A stretch of 64,000 nt of DNA from Bacteroidetes bacterium GWF2_35_48 (GTDB lineage Bacteria; Bacteroidota; Bacteroidia; Bacteroidales; GWF2-35-48), in contig MEOG01000105.1 of assembly GCA_001769125.1 (NCBI GenBank), positions 124,001 through 188,000 on the forward strand. The letters are read 5' to 3'. Position numbers and translations under genes: made by a program. The first letter of the stretch is position 1. Every line of letters starts with the position of its first letter. The notes beneath the pieces were generated by a model that was not told the DNA's origin, did no database searches, and was given only the letters and a program-made list of their open reading frames with translations. Positions 34,131 through 45,748 of this stretch are shown in pieces.

Positions 34131-34670
34131 TTATTTCAGTTTAAAGCTGCTAATTATTTGTTCTCCTGTTTCACTGTAATCACTAAATTCTGATTCTTCG
34201 CAGGTAAGAGTTAAAACAATTGCTCTGGATTTTTCAACGCAGAAATAAGCCACAAACTTCATTTTTATATCACTTGATTTGCCGGTATAAATCATTTTTT
34301 GAAATGAGATTCCATTTAGAGTAATTCTTTTGCTTTCAATTAATTTTCCTTTTTCAATCATTTTTTCTATTTGAGCTTCTGATACGCTTGCGTACTTATC
34401 CAAATCAAAATTTTTACCGAAAAGGTCTTCTGTTACGATGTTCACATTTTCACGAAACTTGTCTTTGTTTGACTTAACTTTTGAAAATGCTGAAAAAATC
34501 AATCCTGTTTGAGAAGCATCTCCTGAATCCCAATCACCGGGATACTGAATGGAAAAATCTACATTGTCAAAAATCAGCCAGCCTGAAGGAGCTGTACTTT
34601 GAGCAAAGGAAAATGAATGGGACATTACTGTTACTAATGCAATTGCTAATACGATAAATATTTTTTTCAT
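34131..34670 (-). CDS. exported PsbP/DcrB-like protein
   Basis: 179 residues with a signal peptide (IVLAIALVTVMSHSFSFAQ). The mature part opens GWLIFDNVDFSIQYPGDWD, the PsbP/DcrB-like pattern in which a strand ends in YP.W, and closes with ISSFK. Single-domain size. Periplasmic or secreted; function unknown. It converges with the FISUMP gene with five bases between stops. Confidence 0.65.
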   Translation of the reverse strand: MKKIFIVLAIALVTVMSHSFSFAQSTAPSGWLIFDNVDFSIQYPGDWDSGDASQTGLIFSAFSKVKSNKDKFRENVNIVTEDLFGKNFDLDKYASVSEAQIEKMIEKGKLIESKRITLNGISFQKMIYTGKSSDIKMKFVAYFCVEKSRAIVLTLTCEESEFSDYSETGEQIISSFKLK

Positions 34671-34955
34671 AACTTTTGTTTTTAAATTATTAATTGGAAT
34701 GAGGTTTTTAACTTAAATAAAAACAAAGGTATTTATTTTTTATGATAATCTATCATTTTTTTCATTTGTTGAGTCTCCTCCCAAAAGTCTCTTTTTTTTA
34801 TTACTAATCTGCTTTGCTGGTAAGGCACAAGTACTAAAGCTTAATCACTCTGCGGGAATGTACTTAACAATTTTAATTCACATGATTTTTTGTGGTATTT
34901 CGTGATTTTGCTTTTCGTACCGAAAAATATACTTTTCAGAGTAGTCTCAATTCTG
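34671..34955. other. intergenic region, nothing recognised
   Basis: A/T-rich spacer between divergent genes. An open frame joining the SprB-repeat gene extends back to 34892, but the promoter-like box at 34956 and the signal peptide at 35000 argue against its use. No repeat or RNA was recognised. Confidence 0.4.
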
Positions 34956-34963
34956 TATATTTG
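34956..34963 (+). promoter_or_regulatory. candidate -7 box before the SprB-repeat gene
   Basis: TATATTTG fits TAnnTTTG. It lies inside the longer open frame but 36 bp before the ATG at 35000, which supports that start over the one at 34892. No clear -33 TTG. Confidence 0.5.
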
Positions 34964-34999
34964 CATTTTTATCTATGTAAAATAATTTACAAAAAGATT

Positions 35000-37753
35000 A
35001 TGAGAACATTTTTGTTTTTTACTTGCTTGTTAATGATATTAAATTCTTATGCAGAGTTTACTCCTTCAAAATCTGTTCTTTTCGACACAGCAACCGTTTT
35101 GGTTGTAAATGCATCGTGTTATGGTTTGCAGAACGGGAGCATTACAATTACTGCTACCGGAGATAATGGCCCTTATCAATTCTCAATTGATAGTGGTATC
35201 AACTGGTCTGTTAATAATGTTTTTACCAATCTTACTGCTGGGGAATATGATGTCATCGTGCTTAACAATGGCGCATCTGTTGTTATTGATACTGCTATAA
35301 TATTATCACAACCCAATGTTATCGCTGTAATCTGGGATATAACACCTGTTACATGTCATGGATTATCAGATGCAGTAATTGTAATGACCGTTACTACTCA
35401 GTTTTCGCCGCATACTTTTCTTTGGAATACAGGAGCAACAACGCAAAACCTGCAAGATATTCCCGCAGGAAATTATGCTGTTACTGTTACAAATAGTAAT
35501 GGTTGCATTGTGAATCATTCCATGAGTATTGACGATCCTGATACTTTGATTTTATCTTCAACTCAAACCGACATCGTATGTTCGTATGATTTGGGAAGCG
35601 TTAATTTATCAGATACCGGAGGGGTTTTACCTTATTCATACTTTTGGTCAAATGGCGCGCAAACACAGGATGTTACTGATTTAACTGCGGGAACACATAC
35701 GGTTACAGTTACGGATCATAACAATTGCAATGTTGTTCATTTGGTAACAATTTCACAACCCCCTTCTTTTCTTACAGTTGGGGGAATCGTAACAAATGTA
35801 AGTTGTAATGGCATGAGCGATGGAGAAGTTTTAATTACTGTTACTGGTGGACTTTCTTCTTATACCATAAACTGGTCAAACGATTCAACCGGATTAACGA
35901 ATACAAATTTGGTTGCCGGAATATATACGGTAACTGTGTCAGACCAGAATAATTGCCACGATACTGTGGATTTTCAAATTGTAGAACCTGCTGCGCTTGC
36001 TGTTATTCCAACTGTTTCGAATCCTTTATGTTTTTTTGACGTAAACGGCGCTGTAAATATTACTGTCAGCGGAGGAACGCAGAATTATTCTTATACATGG
36101 GAAAACAATGGGAGCATCATCAGCACAAATGAAGATATTGCAAATCTTGCTTCCGGCGTTTATTATCTTACGATTCAAGATGCAAATAATTGCTTGCTTG
36201 CTGATTCTTTTACTTTGTCTCAGCCACCGGCTTTGCAGATTTCATCAGCTATTACGTCGGTTACCTGTAAGGGAGGCAGCGATGGGGCAGTTCAAGCTAC
36301 AATTTCAGGAGGAACGGGAATTTATATCCAATATTTTTGGTATAATTCGCAAAATCAGGTTGTCGGTGTTATGCCCAGTGTTAGCGGACTTCAGGCAGGG
36401 AATTATTCTTTTTCTGTAACAGATAATAATAATTGTGTTTTAACGGAAAATTTTACAATTACAGAACCGGGTATTCAGACAAATTTTTTCATAAGCCATT
36501 TAACGTGTAATGGTGCAGGAAACGGAGCAATTGATCTTTTGGTTTCCAATGATACTTCTGCGCATTTGTTCCTGTGGTCAAACAATGCGGTAACAGAAGA
36601 TATTACGAATATTGATGCCGGAATGTATTCTATTACAGTAACCTATAATTCGATTTGTTCCATTATTGATAGTGTTTTAATATCGGAGCCACCTCCCGGA
36701 TCGCTTACCATTCAATCATCTCACGGTTTTGAAGTTTGTGGTTTTTCAGGACTGACTTTAACGGCGCAGGCGGGATTTGTTTCTTATTTGTGGTCAACAG
36801 GAGCAACAACGCAACAATTAGCAGTGAGTGATACCGGATTTTATTCTGTTATCGGAAGAGATGTCAATCAGTGTATTTTCACAGATACGGTTTATATTTC
36901 TTTACGTACAGCGCCCGACACACAAATTATTTGCATGGCAACGGTAGATACTTCTTCACAGAAAAATGTTTTAATCTGGACTCCTGATAACGATCCTGCA
37001 ATTGTTTATTACAATATTTATAAAGAAACAGAAACTCCCGATGATTTTGTTGTCGCGGGAACTGTGTCTTCATTAAACGCCGGATATTTTTCAGATAATG
37101 CATCAAGTCCCGCTATTAATAATGAAAGATATAAAATTACTGCGGTTGATTCTTGCGAAAATGAGTCTGATTTAAGCACCGCGCATAAAACAATTTTTCT
37201 GGATATTTCATCAACAGTTCCTGCAAATTCGCTTGCTATTGGCTGGTTTGACACGTATGAAGGGTTTGATTATTCACAATACGAAATTTACAGGAGCGCT
37301 GATAGCAGTCCATTTGAAACAATTGATGTGCTAAGTTATATGACTTTAAGTTATACGGATTATAACGTTCCTGCTAATGCTTTAAATGTTTGTTACAGGG
37401 TTGCCGCTATAATGTCATCCGGAAATTGTACAACTGGAACTCATAGTTATTCAAAATCATTTTCAAATAATGCTTGTTATGAATTTCCTAATACTATTAA
37501 TAAATATGAATGGGAGGAAGGTCTTGATATTTCACCGAATCCTTTAACTACTGAAGCTACTATTCGTATTAAAAATTATGACAACGAAACGTATTCATTA
37601 ATAGTAAAAGACATAACTGGTAAAACAGTTAGTATCATTGAAAATATTAAAGATGGAGCATTTATTTTTCAAAAAAATAATCTTCTTTCAGGAATGTATT
37701 TTCTGGAGTTGAGAGGCGTGAAAAATTATTTTGGAAAGATTGTTATTGAGTGA
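35000..37753 (+). CDS. SprB-repeat surface protein with T9SS sorting domain
   Basis: 917 residues from the ATG at 35000, which opens directly on a signal peptide (LFFTCLLMILNSYAEF). Residues about 35-570 are SprB-type repeats: NVSCNGMSDGEV, VTGGLSSYTINWSN, AGIYTVTVSDQNNC and similar, at least seven units of about 75 residues. Residues about 640-835 look FN3-like (IVYYNIYKETE, YEIYRSADSS). The C-terminal 75 residues (DISPNPLTTEA, SGMYFLEL) form a T9SS type A sorting domain. SprB in Flavobacterium is the mobile gliding adhesin; shorter relatives like this are surface adhesins of unknown target. Exported by the T9SS for which sprE/porW-like and porX genes lie upstream in this window. Confidence 0.87.
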   Translation: MRTFLFFTCLLMILNSYAEFTPSKSVLFDTATVLVVNASCYGLQNGSITITATGDNGPYQFSIDSGINWSVNNVFTNLTAGEYDVIVLNNGASVVIDTAIILSQPNVIAVIWDITPVTCHGLSDAVIVMTVTTQFSPHTFLWNTGATTQNLQDIPAGNYAVTVTNSNGCIVNHSMSIDDPDTLILSSTQTDIVCSYDLGSVNLSDTGGVLPYSYFWSNGAQTQDVTDLTAGTHTVTVTDHNNCNVVHLVTISQPPSFLTVGGIVTNVSCNGMSDGEVLITVTGGLSSYTINWSNDSTGLTNTNLVAGIYTVTVSDQNNCHDTVDFQIVEPAALAVIPTVSNPLCFFDVNGAVNITVSGGTQNYSYTWENNGSIISTNEDIANLASGVYYLTIQDANNCLLADSFTLSQPPALQISSAITSVTCKGGSDGAVQATISGGTGIYIQYFWYNSQNQVVGVMPSVSGLQAGNYSFSVTDNNNCVLTENFTITEPGIQTNFFISHLTCNGAGNGAIDLLVSNDTSAHLFLWSNNAVTEDITNIDAGMYSITVTYNSICSIIDSVLISEPPPGSLTIQSSHGFEVCGFSGLTLTAQAGFVSYLWSTGATTQQLAVSDTGFYSVIGRDVNQCIFTDTVYISLRTAPDTQIICMATVDTSSQKNVLIWTPDNDPAIVYYNIYKETETPDDFVVAGTVSSLNAGYFSDNASSPAINNERYKITAVDSCENESDLSTAHKTIFLDISSTVPANSLAIGWFDTYEGFDYSQYEIYRSADSSPFETIDVLSYMTLSYTDYNVPANALNVCYRVAAIMSSGNCTTGTHSYSKSFSNNACYEFPNTINKYEWEEGLDISPNPLTTEATIRIKNYDNETYSLIVKDITGKTVSIIENIKDGAFIFQKNNLLSGMYFLELRGVKNYFGKIVIE

Positions 37754-37825
37754 TATTTAAATCAGAGATAGTAAAAGCTCTAATTCTTTTCTTTTAGGTA
37801 ATATTTATTTTTTACATCAAATTAA

Positions 37826-40753
37826 ATGAATCAAGCATTAGGATTTAAAATACTGGAATTAAAAGAACACATAAAAGGAGATGTTTTTACAGATGTAATT
37901 TCAACAACCATATATGCAACAGATGCCTCTGTATATAAAGAAAAACCACTCGGTGTGGTACGTCCGAAAGATGCTGATGATATTCAGAAAATAATAATTT
38001 TCGCAAACGAAAAAAAAATCCCATTAATTCCGCGAACTGCCGGAACTTCGCTGGCAGGACAGGTTGTAGGGCAGGGACTGGTTGTTGATGTTTCAAAATA
38101 CATGACGCAGATTCTTGAGGTAAATAAAGAAGAACATTGGGTACGTGTGCAACCGGGCGTGGTTACTGATGAATTGAATAAATATCTTGAAGCTTATGGT
38201 TTGTTTTTCGGTCCTGAAACATCCACTTCTAACCGATGTATGATTGGTGGAATGGTGGGAAATAATTCCTGTGGTGCACATTCGCTGATATATGGCAACA
38301 CGAGAGATCATACGCTTGAAATAAAAGGTTTTTTAAGTGATGGTTCTGAAGTAATTTTTAATGCAATTTCTTCATCAGAATTTGAAAAAAAATGCGAAGG
38401 CGAAAATCTTGAAAATAAAATATACAGGCAGATAAAAAATACTCTTTCAGAAACAAGCAATCAAAAGGAAATTGAAGAACAATATCCTGATAAAAAACTG
38501 AAAAGGCGAAATACCGGATATGCCCTCGACCTGCTTCTCGATACACAGTTTTTTTCAAAAACCAAAGAGCCTTTTAATTTTTGTAAACTTATAGCAGGTT
38601 CAGAAGGGACGCTTGTTTTCATGACAGAAATTAAGCTGAATCTTGTTCCGCTGCCGCCAAAAGTAACAGGATTGATGTGTGCGCATTTTAATACCTTGCG
38701 TGAAGCTTTTCTTGGGAATCTTGTAGCCCTGGATCACAAACCCGGTGCTGTTGAAATGATGGACGATGTTATTATTGAGTGCGCAAAAAGCAGTGTTGAG
38801 CATAGCAAAAACAGTTTTTTTGTAAAGGGAAATCCGAAAGCAATTCTTGTAATTGAGTTTGTGCGCGATACCAAAGAAGAAATTTTAGAAATAGCACAAT
38901 CACTTGAGGAAGATTTTCGTGCTGCCGGTCTGGGCTATCATTTCCCTCTAATTTTTGGAACTGACACAAAAAAAGTATGGAACCTGCGTAAAGCCGGATT
39001 GGGCTTGCTTTCTAATGTTGTTGGCGATAAAAAGCCTGTTACCGTTATTGAAGATACAGCGGTAAATCCTGAGGTTTTACCTGATTATCTTGAAGAATTT
39101 GAAGGAATACTAAAAAAATATGGATTACGATGTGTTTACTATGCGCATATAGCAACAGGTGAGATTCATCTGAAACCGGAATTGAATCTGAAAGACCCTA
39201 AAGATGTTGAAATTTTCAGAGCTTTAGGTAAAGATGTTGCTTTATTAGTGAAGAAATACAGAGGTTCTTTAAGTGGCGAGCATGGCGATGGAAGGCTTCG
39301 CGGAGAATTTATACCATTGATGCTGGGGGAGAAAGTGTATCAATTGCTAAAAGAAGTAAAAAACACCTGGGATCCGCTTGGAATTTTCAATCCCGGAAAA
39401 ATTACCGATACGCCTCCAATGAACACTTCGCTGCGGTATAAAAGCGGACAGAAAACGAAAGAGCTGAAAACTTATTTTGATTTTTCTTCAACACAGGGAA
39501 TGATGCGTGCAATTGAAGCATGCAATGGTTCTGCTGATTGCAGGAAATCAGAATTGATTGGTGGCACGATGTGTCCCAGCTATATGGCAACAAAAAATGA
39601 AAACAGCACAACACGTGCCAGAGCTAATATTCTCAGAGAATTTATCAGTACTTCATTAAAATCAAATCCTTTTGACCATAAGGAAATTTATGAAGTTCTT
39701 GATCTTTGTCTGTCATGCAAGGGATGCAAATCAGAGTGTCCTTCAAATGTTGACATGACAAAATTGAAAGCAGAATTTTTGCAACATTATTATGAGTCTA
39801 ATGGTGTGCCTTTACGTTCAAAAATGGTTGCAACTTTTGGAAAGATCCATAAGCTTTTCAGCAAAACACCTTTTCTTTATAATCTGTTTGCCAGAGCGGG
39901 CTGGAGTGCTTCTCTTATAAAAAATATTTTGAACTTCGCACCTCAGCGAAAGCTTCCTTTTTTAAGCAAACAAACACTTTTAAGCTGGTGGCTGAAGCAT
40001 TGTGAGAATCCTGAAAATCCGATTAAAAAAATATATTTGTTTGCTGATGAATTTACAAATTATTCGGAGAGTGATATTGGAATTAAAACAATTCAATTGT
40101 TGCGTAAGCTGGGTTATGCAGTCATTATTCCGCAACATATAGAAAGTGGTCGTACCTATTTATCAAAAGGACTCGTTAAGAAAGCCAAAGCAATCGCAAA
40201 CAGAAATGTTGTGTTGCTGAAACATCTGATTACTGAAAAAACTCCTTTAATCGGCATAGAACCCTCTGCAATATTGACGTTTCGTGATGAGTACATCGAG
40301 CTGGCAGATAAAGATCTTGTTGCAGATGCAAAGAAAATTGCCGCACATACTTTTTTAATTGATGAGTTTATAGCAGCAGAAATTGAGATGGGAAATATAA
40401 AAGCATCTTCATTTTCAGACAAAGAAAAGCACATAAAATTACACGGACACTGTCATCAGAAATCACTTGCTTCGACTGCTTCAATCGTGAAAATGCTCAC
40501 GCTGCCTGTTAATTACAAGGTTGAAGAAATTAAGTCGGGATGTTGTGGTATGGCCGGTTCGTTCGGATACGAAAAAGAGCATTATGAATTATCAATGCAA
40601 ATTGGAGAACTTGTTCTTTTTCCTGAAGTAAGAAAAGCGAAATCGGAACAGATTATTTCAGCGCCCGGAACCAGTTGCAGGCAACAGATTCAAGACGGAA
40701 CAGGAAGAAAAGCTTTCCATCCGGTTGAGATTTTATTTGATGCCTTAACCTGA
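37826..40753 (+). CDS. FAD-linked oxidase with C-terminal Fe-S/CCG domains (D-2-hydroxyacid dehydrogenase type)
   Basis: 975 residues, similar in length to the YdiJ-like fused dehydrogenases. Residues about 15-265 are a PCMH-type FAD-binding domain (IPRTAGTSLAGQVVGQGLVVDVS, MIGGMVGNNSCGAHSL). Residues about 280-535 are the FAD-oxidase C-terminal domain, including SGEHGDGRLRGEF. A ferredoxin-like part has CLSCKGCKSECP with Cys628, 631, 634 and 638, and an upstream set around Cys571-586. The end has two CCG-type motifs (GHCHQKS and GCCGMAGSFGYE). Likely oxidises D-lactate, 2-hydroxyglutarate or glycolate and passes electrons to quinone. It stands alone. Confidence 0.87.
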   Translation: MNQALGFKILELKEHIKGDVFTDVISTTIYATDASVYKEKPLGVVRPKDADDIQKIIIFANEKKIPLIPRTAGTSLAGQVVGQGLVVDVSKYMTQILEVNKEEHWVRVQPGVVTDELNKYLEAYGLFFGPETSTSNRCMIGGMVGNNSCGAHSLIYGNTRDHTLEIKGFLSDGSEVIFNAISSSEFEKKCEGENLENKIYRQIKNTLSETSNQKEIEEQYPDKKLKRRNTGYALDLLLDTQFFSKTKEPFNFCKLIAGSEGTLVFMTEIKLNLVPLPPKVTGLMCAHFNTLREAFLGNLVALDHKPGAVEMMDDVIIECAKSSVEHSKNSFFVKGNPKAILVIEFVRDTKEEILEIAQSLEEDFRAAGLGYHFPLIFGTDTKKVWNLRKAGLGLLSNVVGDKKPVTVIEDTAVNPEVLPDYLEEFEGILKKYGLRCVYYAHIATGEIHLKPELNLKDPKDVEIFRALGKDVALLVKKYRGSLSGEHGDGRLRGEFIPLMLGEKVYQLLKEVKNTWDPLGIFNPGKITDTPPMNTSLRYKSGQKTKELKTYFDFSSTQGMMRAIEACNGSADCRKSELIGGTMCPSYMATKNENSTTRARANILREFISTSLKSNPFDHKEIYEVLDLCLSCKGCKSECPSNVDMTKLKAEFLQHYYESNGVPLRSKMVATFGKIHKLFSKTPFLYNLFARAGWSASLIKNILNFAPQRKLPFLSKQTLLSWWLKHCENPENPIKKIYLFADEFTNYSESDIGIKTIQLLRKLGYAVIIPQHIESGRTYLSKGLVKKAKAIANRNVVLLKHLITEKTPLIGIEPSAILTFRDEYIELADKDLVADAKKIAAHTFLIDEFIAAEIEMGNIKASSFSDKEKHIKLHGHCHQKSLASTASIVKMLTLPVNYKVEEIKSGCCGMAGSFGYEKEHYELSMQIGELVLFPEVRKAKSEQIISAPGTSCRQQIQDGTGRKAFHPVEILFDALT

Positions 40754-40779
40754 TTCATCGCTGTTAGCAAATGTGTAGC

Positions 40780-41730
40780 TTATTTCTTAATCTTTAATTT
40801 TTTTTGAAGTTCGTCTATAAGCTTGTCTTTGCTTTCAAGAAGTTTGTCTTTGTCTTGAATAGTTTTTTCTTTTTCAGCAATTAATTTTTCAGAATCTTCC
40901 TTTATTTTTTTTATTTCAATTTCTTTTTCCTGTTCTTTTTCTCTTTCTAATTCAGCCAATGCATCAAGAATTTCATCTTCTGCGTCCATTTTTTTTCTTA
41001 TCTCCGGTTCACTTACGGCTTTCTGTAATCTTCGGATTAAATTTCTATATTTTTCAGGAAAATCATTCTCGTTGACATTCAATATATGATCGTTGTTTGT
41101 TCTGCTGCTTTGATCAAATATACTTAATAATATTTCTAATTCATTTCTGCGTTTTTCTTTTAATTCAGGTATCGGTATTGTATAGCTTTCATGGTTTAAG
41201 CTATCTATAAAATATTCTTTCTGTTTTATTTCTTTTCCGTTGCTTACATCTATATATATTTTTTCTGATTTTATAACGGGTATTCCATGTATGTTATCTA
41301 ATTCATGACCTAAAAAATAAATACTGATAATCTCACATGCACGTTTTTCTTTTTTACCATTATTGTTTATGTAGTAGACATTATTTTTGTTACTGTATTG
41401 TTCTCCTAAATATTTTCTGAAACGAAGAATATCAGTTGCAAATTTGGCTTTTTGAATTTCAATGATAACTATTTTTTCACTATCATTTGTGCGTATTTTA
41501 GCTGTGAAATCTAATCTGTAAACAGTAAAAAAATTTGTTCTTTCAGTTTTCTTTTCAGATTGATTTTTCTTTTTTAAAGTTTTATCAATATTTGTAACAA
41601 ATTCTTTCGGGGAAAAATCCAATATTTCAATATCTTGTTTAATTATTGATGAAATTATTAATTTGGCTATTTTACTATCCTCCATCAAATATTTAAAAAC
41701 AACATCATATATTGGGTTTGCGATTTGCAT
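40780..41730 (-). CDS. PD-(D/E)XK nuclease family (Rpn/transposase-like) protein
   Basis: 316 residues. N-terminal IANPIYDVVFKYLMED is the usual opening of Rpn-like / 'PD-(D/E)XK nuclease family transposase' proteins. Candidate catalytic residues are Asp74 (RLDFTAKI) and Glu91-x-Gln93-Lys94 (IIEIQKAK). The last 70 residues are a strong charged coiled coil (KEQEKEIEIKKIKEDSEKL). Relatives promote RecA-independent recombination or are of unknown use. No inverted repeats bound it, so it does not look like an active transposon. It is convergent with the FAD/Fe-S gene. Confidence 0.78.
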   Translation of the reverse strand: MQIANPIYDVVFKYLMEDSKIAKLIISSIIKQDIEILDFSPKEFVTNIDKTLKKKNQSEKKTERTNFFTVYRLDFTAKIRTNDSEKIVIIEIQKAKFATDILRFRKYLGEQYSNKNNVYYINNNGKKEKRACEIISIYFLGHELDNIHGIPVIKSEKIYIDVSNGKEIKQKEYFIDSLNHESYTIPIPELKEKRRNELEILLSIFDQSSRTNNDHILNVNENDFPEKYRNLIRRLQKAVSEPEIRKKMDAEDEILDALAELEREKEQEKEIEIKKIKEDSEKLIAEKEKTIQDKDKLLESKDKLIDELQKKLKIKK

Positions 41731-41760
41731 ATTTTTAACTTTTATATTTTAATATTTAGA

Positions 41761-41768
41761 CAAAGATA
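41761..41768 (-). promoter_or_regulatory. candidate -7 box of the PD-(D/E)XK gene
   Basis: TATCTTTG on the minus strand, 30 bp before the start codon; no clear -33 element. Confidence 0.5.
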
Positions 41769-41945
41769 ATGAATTTAAGCGAATTGAATAATTTTTAGTT
41801 CTTGTTTTTTGAGATGCTTCGTTGCTATTATATATATAAGCTTAAGGAAAAAAAATAATAATTAAACGTTTAAGCCCTTGTCTGCCAAATTCTTAAATCT
41901 TTGTTAAAATCTATCATTATTATCTCTTTCTTTTTTAAATTTTGC

Positions 41946-41953
41946 TAAATTTG
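41946..41953 (+). promoter_or_regulatory. candidate -7 box of guaB
   Basis: TAAATTTG, 22 bp before the guaB ATG. It lies inside an imperfect palindrome AATTTTGCTAAATTTGGCA, which could be an operator. Confidence 0.4.
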
Positions 41954-41969
41954 GCAAATTTTAAAATAA

Positions 41970-43454
<1,485 letters not shown>

Positions 43455-43478
43455 GGTATTTCAGGGTAATTGTTTCAA

Positions 43479-43506
43479 GGGTAATTTCGACTCCGCTCAA
43501 TTACCC
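43479..43506 (+). terminator. hairpin after guaB
   Basis: GGGTAATT (43479-43486) pairs with AATTACCC (43499-43506); loop TTCGACTCCGCTC-type. No long U-tract follows (TAATATATAC), so termination would be weak. The loop sequence CTTCGACT(A/C)CGCTCA recurs near 10452, which points to a repeat as well. Confidence 0.45.
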
Positions 43507-43565
43507 TAATATATACTAAAATTTAGAATAAATCGTTTTTTAACTTTTAAAATAAAATTAGAGCT

Positions 43566-45584
43566 ATGAAAAGAGGATTATTTGTATTTGTTTTTGTATC
43601 ATTTTTTTCAACACTGTTTGGTGTAAATTTATTAAATAAAGATTCTGTGTTGTTGATTATTGATGGAAAAGATATTACAGTTGCCGAGTTTGAACGTATT
43701 TACAAAAAGAATAATTCCAAGGAAAGCCAGTTGGATGCAAAGTCTATGGAAGAATATCTGGAATTATTTATTAATTTCAAACTGAAAGTAATGGAAGCCG
43801 TGAAGCAGGGGTTAGATACTTCTAAATCTTTTAAAACAGAGCTTTCCGGTTACAGGAAACAGTTAACAAAACCTTATCTTGTAGATAAAGATATTGACGA
43901 AGCATTGATGAAAGAGGCCTATGATCGCATGAAGTATGATGTGGAAGCAAGCCATATTTTAATTAAATTAGATGCAAATGCTAGTCCTAAAGATACGCTT
44001 GATGCGTATAATAAAATTATGAAAGCCCGCAAAAGACTTATAGATGGAGAGGCTTTTGATGTTGTCGCAAAAGAAATGTCGGAAGATCCTTCTGCAAAAG
44101 ACAACGGTGGTTATCTGGGATATTTTACCGCATTTCAGATGGTGTATCCCTTTGAGTCAGCTGCATTCAATACAGAACCCGGAAAAATTTCAAATCCTTT
44201 TAAAACAAGTTTTGGATTTCATGTTGTAAAAGTTCTTAAGAAAAGACTTGCGGTAGGAGAGGTTAAGGTAGCGCATATCATGGTAACAACACCCAAGGGT
44301 ATTTCGCCAGATGATGAAGCTAAAGCAAAAACACGAATTTTTGAAGTTTATGAAAAATTAAAAGCTGGCGGCGATTTTGTAACACTTGCCCGTGAAAATT
44401 CTGATGATAAAGGAACTGCGTCAAGAGGGGGCGACCTTCCCTGGTTTGGAACAGGCAGAATGGTTCCTGAATTTGAAAAAGCTGCTTTCGCACTTGCAAA
44501 AAATGGTGATTATTCGGAACCTGTAAAAACATCATTTGGCTGGCATATCATTAAGAGAATCGAGAAAAAAGAAATCGGCGCTTACGATGATGTGAAAGCA
44601 GATATTAAAAATAAAATTTCTAAAGACGAACGTGCAGACCGTAGTCGTCAGGCTGTGATTGCAAAGCTTAAAACTGAATATGATTTCCGCGAATTTGGAG
44701 ATGAAGCTAAAACAAAGGGAAAGAAAAAGAAAGATCAGGAAATTGTTTTAAGCAGAAAAAATATTGAGGATTTTTATACCGTTGTTACAGATTCTATATT
44801 CCACGGAAAATGGCAGGAAAGTTTAGCTTCTGGTCTTACGAAAAATATTTTTTCAATTGGTGATTCTGTATATACTCAGAAAGATTTTACGGCTTTTATT
44901 ATGAAGTTTAACCGCAAGGGAACAAAGATGCCAATTCAGGAATTAGTAGACCAGAAATACAAAGAATTTATTGATAACAAAGTTATAAAGTATGAAGAAG
45001 ATAGATTGGAGCAAAAATATGCAGACTTCAAATATCTTATGAATGAATATCATGATGGCATTTTGCTTTTTGAATTAACAGACAGAATGGTCTGGTCTAA
45101 AGCAATGAAAGATACTATTGGTCTCAAAGATTTTTACGAGCAGAATAAAGCAAAGTATATGTGGGATACTAGATACGATTTAAGTGTTTATACTTGTAAA
45201 ACTGAAAAAATCCTGGCAAAAGCTTATGACAAAGTAAGCGATGCAAAGAAGCCTTTGTCTTTTGATGAAACCATGAAATTAATGAACAAAAAAGACACAA
45301 GCAATATGAAAATTGCTGAGAAGGGACGGTTCCTCAAAGGAGAGAATAAAATTGTGGATTTGAAAGTTGCAGAGCTGGCGCAAAAGAAATCTTTAATTTT
45401 TAAAAATGAGAATTTGCAGATTGTTGAAATAAAATTAATTGACCCTATGCCAAAATCAATAGATGAAGCGAAGGGCTTAATTACTGCTGATTATCAGACA
45501 TTTCTTGAAGATAAATGGATAAGCGAACTAAGAACAAAGTATAAACCTGTGGTTAATAAAGATGCACTGAAACTTGTGAAGTGA
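43566..45584 (+). CDS. periplasmic parvulin-type peptidyl-prolyl isomerase, two rotamase domains
   Basis: 672 residues with a signal peptide (VFVSFFSTLFGVN). A SurA-N/trigger-like helical segment covers about 25-115. Two PpiC domains follow: about 122-220 (EASHILIKLDA, GGYLGYFTAFQMV, FGFHVVKVLKK) and 226-325 (VAHIMVTTPKG, GGDLPWFGTGRMVPEFEKAAF, FGWHIIKRIEK). The last 340 residues are a charged, mostly helical region not recognised by me. It catalyses prolyl cis/trans isomerisation and chaperones exported proteins. It precedes two related genes; the set is typical of guaB neighbourhoods in Bacteroidota. Confidence 0.9.
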   Translation: MKRGLFVFVFVSFFSTLFGVNLLNKDSVLLIIDGKDITVAEFERIYKKNNSKESQLDAKSMEEYLELFINFKLKVMEAVKQGLDTSKSFKTELSGYRKQLTKPYLVDKDIDEALMKEAYDRMKYDVEASHILIKLDANASPKDTLDAYNKIMKARKRLIDGEAFDVVAKEMSEDPSAKDNGGYLGYFTAFQMVYPFESAAFNTEPGKISNPFKTSFGFHVVKVLKKRLAVGEVKVAHIMVTTPKGISPDDEAKAKTRIFEVYEKLKAGGDFVTLARENSDDKGTASRGGDLPWFGTGRMVPEFEKAAFALAKNGDYSEPVKTSFGWHIIKRIEKKEIGAYDDVKADIKNKISKDERADRSRQAVIAKLKTEYDFREFGDEAKTKGKKKKDQEIVLSRKNIEDFYTVVTDSIFHGKWQESLASGLTKNIFSIGDSVYTQKDFTAFIMKFNRKGTKMPIQELVDQKYKEFIDNKVIKYEEDRLEQKYADFKYLMNEYHDGILLFELTDRMVWSKAMKDTIGLKDFYEQNKAKYMWDTRYDLSVYTCKTEKILAKAYDKVSDAKKPLSFDETMKLMNKKDTSNMKIAEKGRFLKGENKIVDLKVAELAQKKSLIFKNENLQIVEIKLIDPMPKSIDEAKGLITADYQTFLEDKWISELRTKYKPVVNKDALKLVK

Positions 45585-45748
45585 TGCTTGTTTTCAAACT
45601 TAATAAACAGGACAATTTTGTCTTGCTGATCGCTGTGGCAATTCGTTGATTTTTTCTGATTGTATTATCTGCCTTCATCTTCGAAATCTACGGGAAACAA
45701 AAATGTAGCAGCTACACAATAAAAATTGACAAAATAATATTTTATAAA

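Noticed and set aside
40780-41730. Active transposon
   Set aside because: The protein is of the Rpn/PD-(D/E)XK type, but no terminal repeats or target duplication are visible at its ends.
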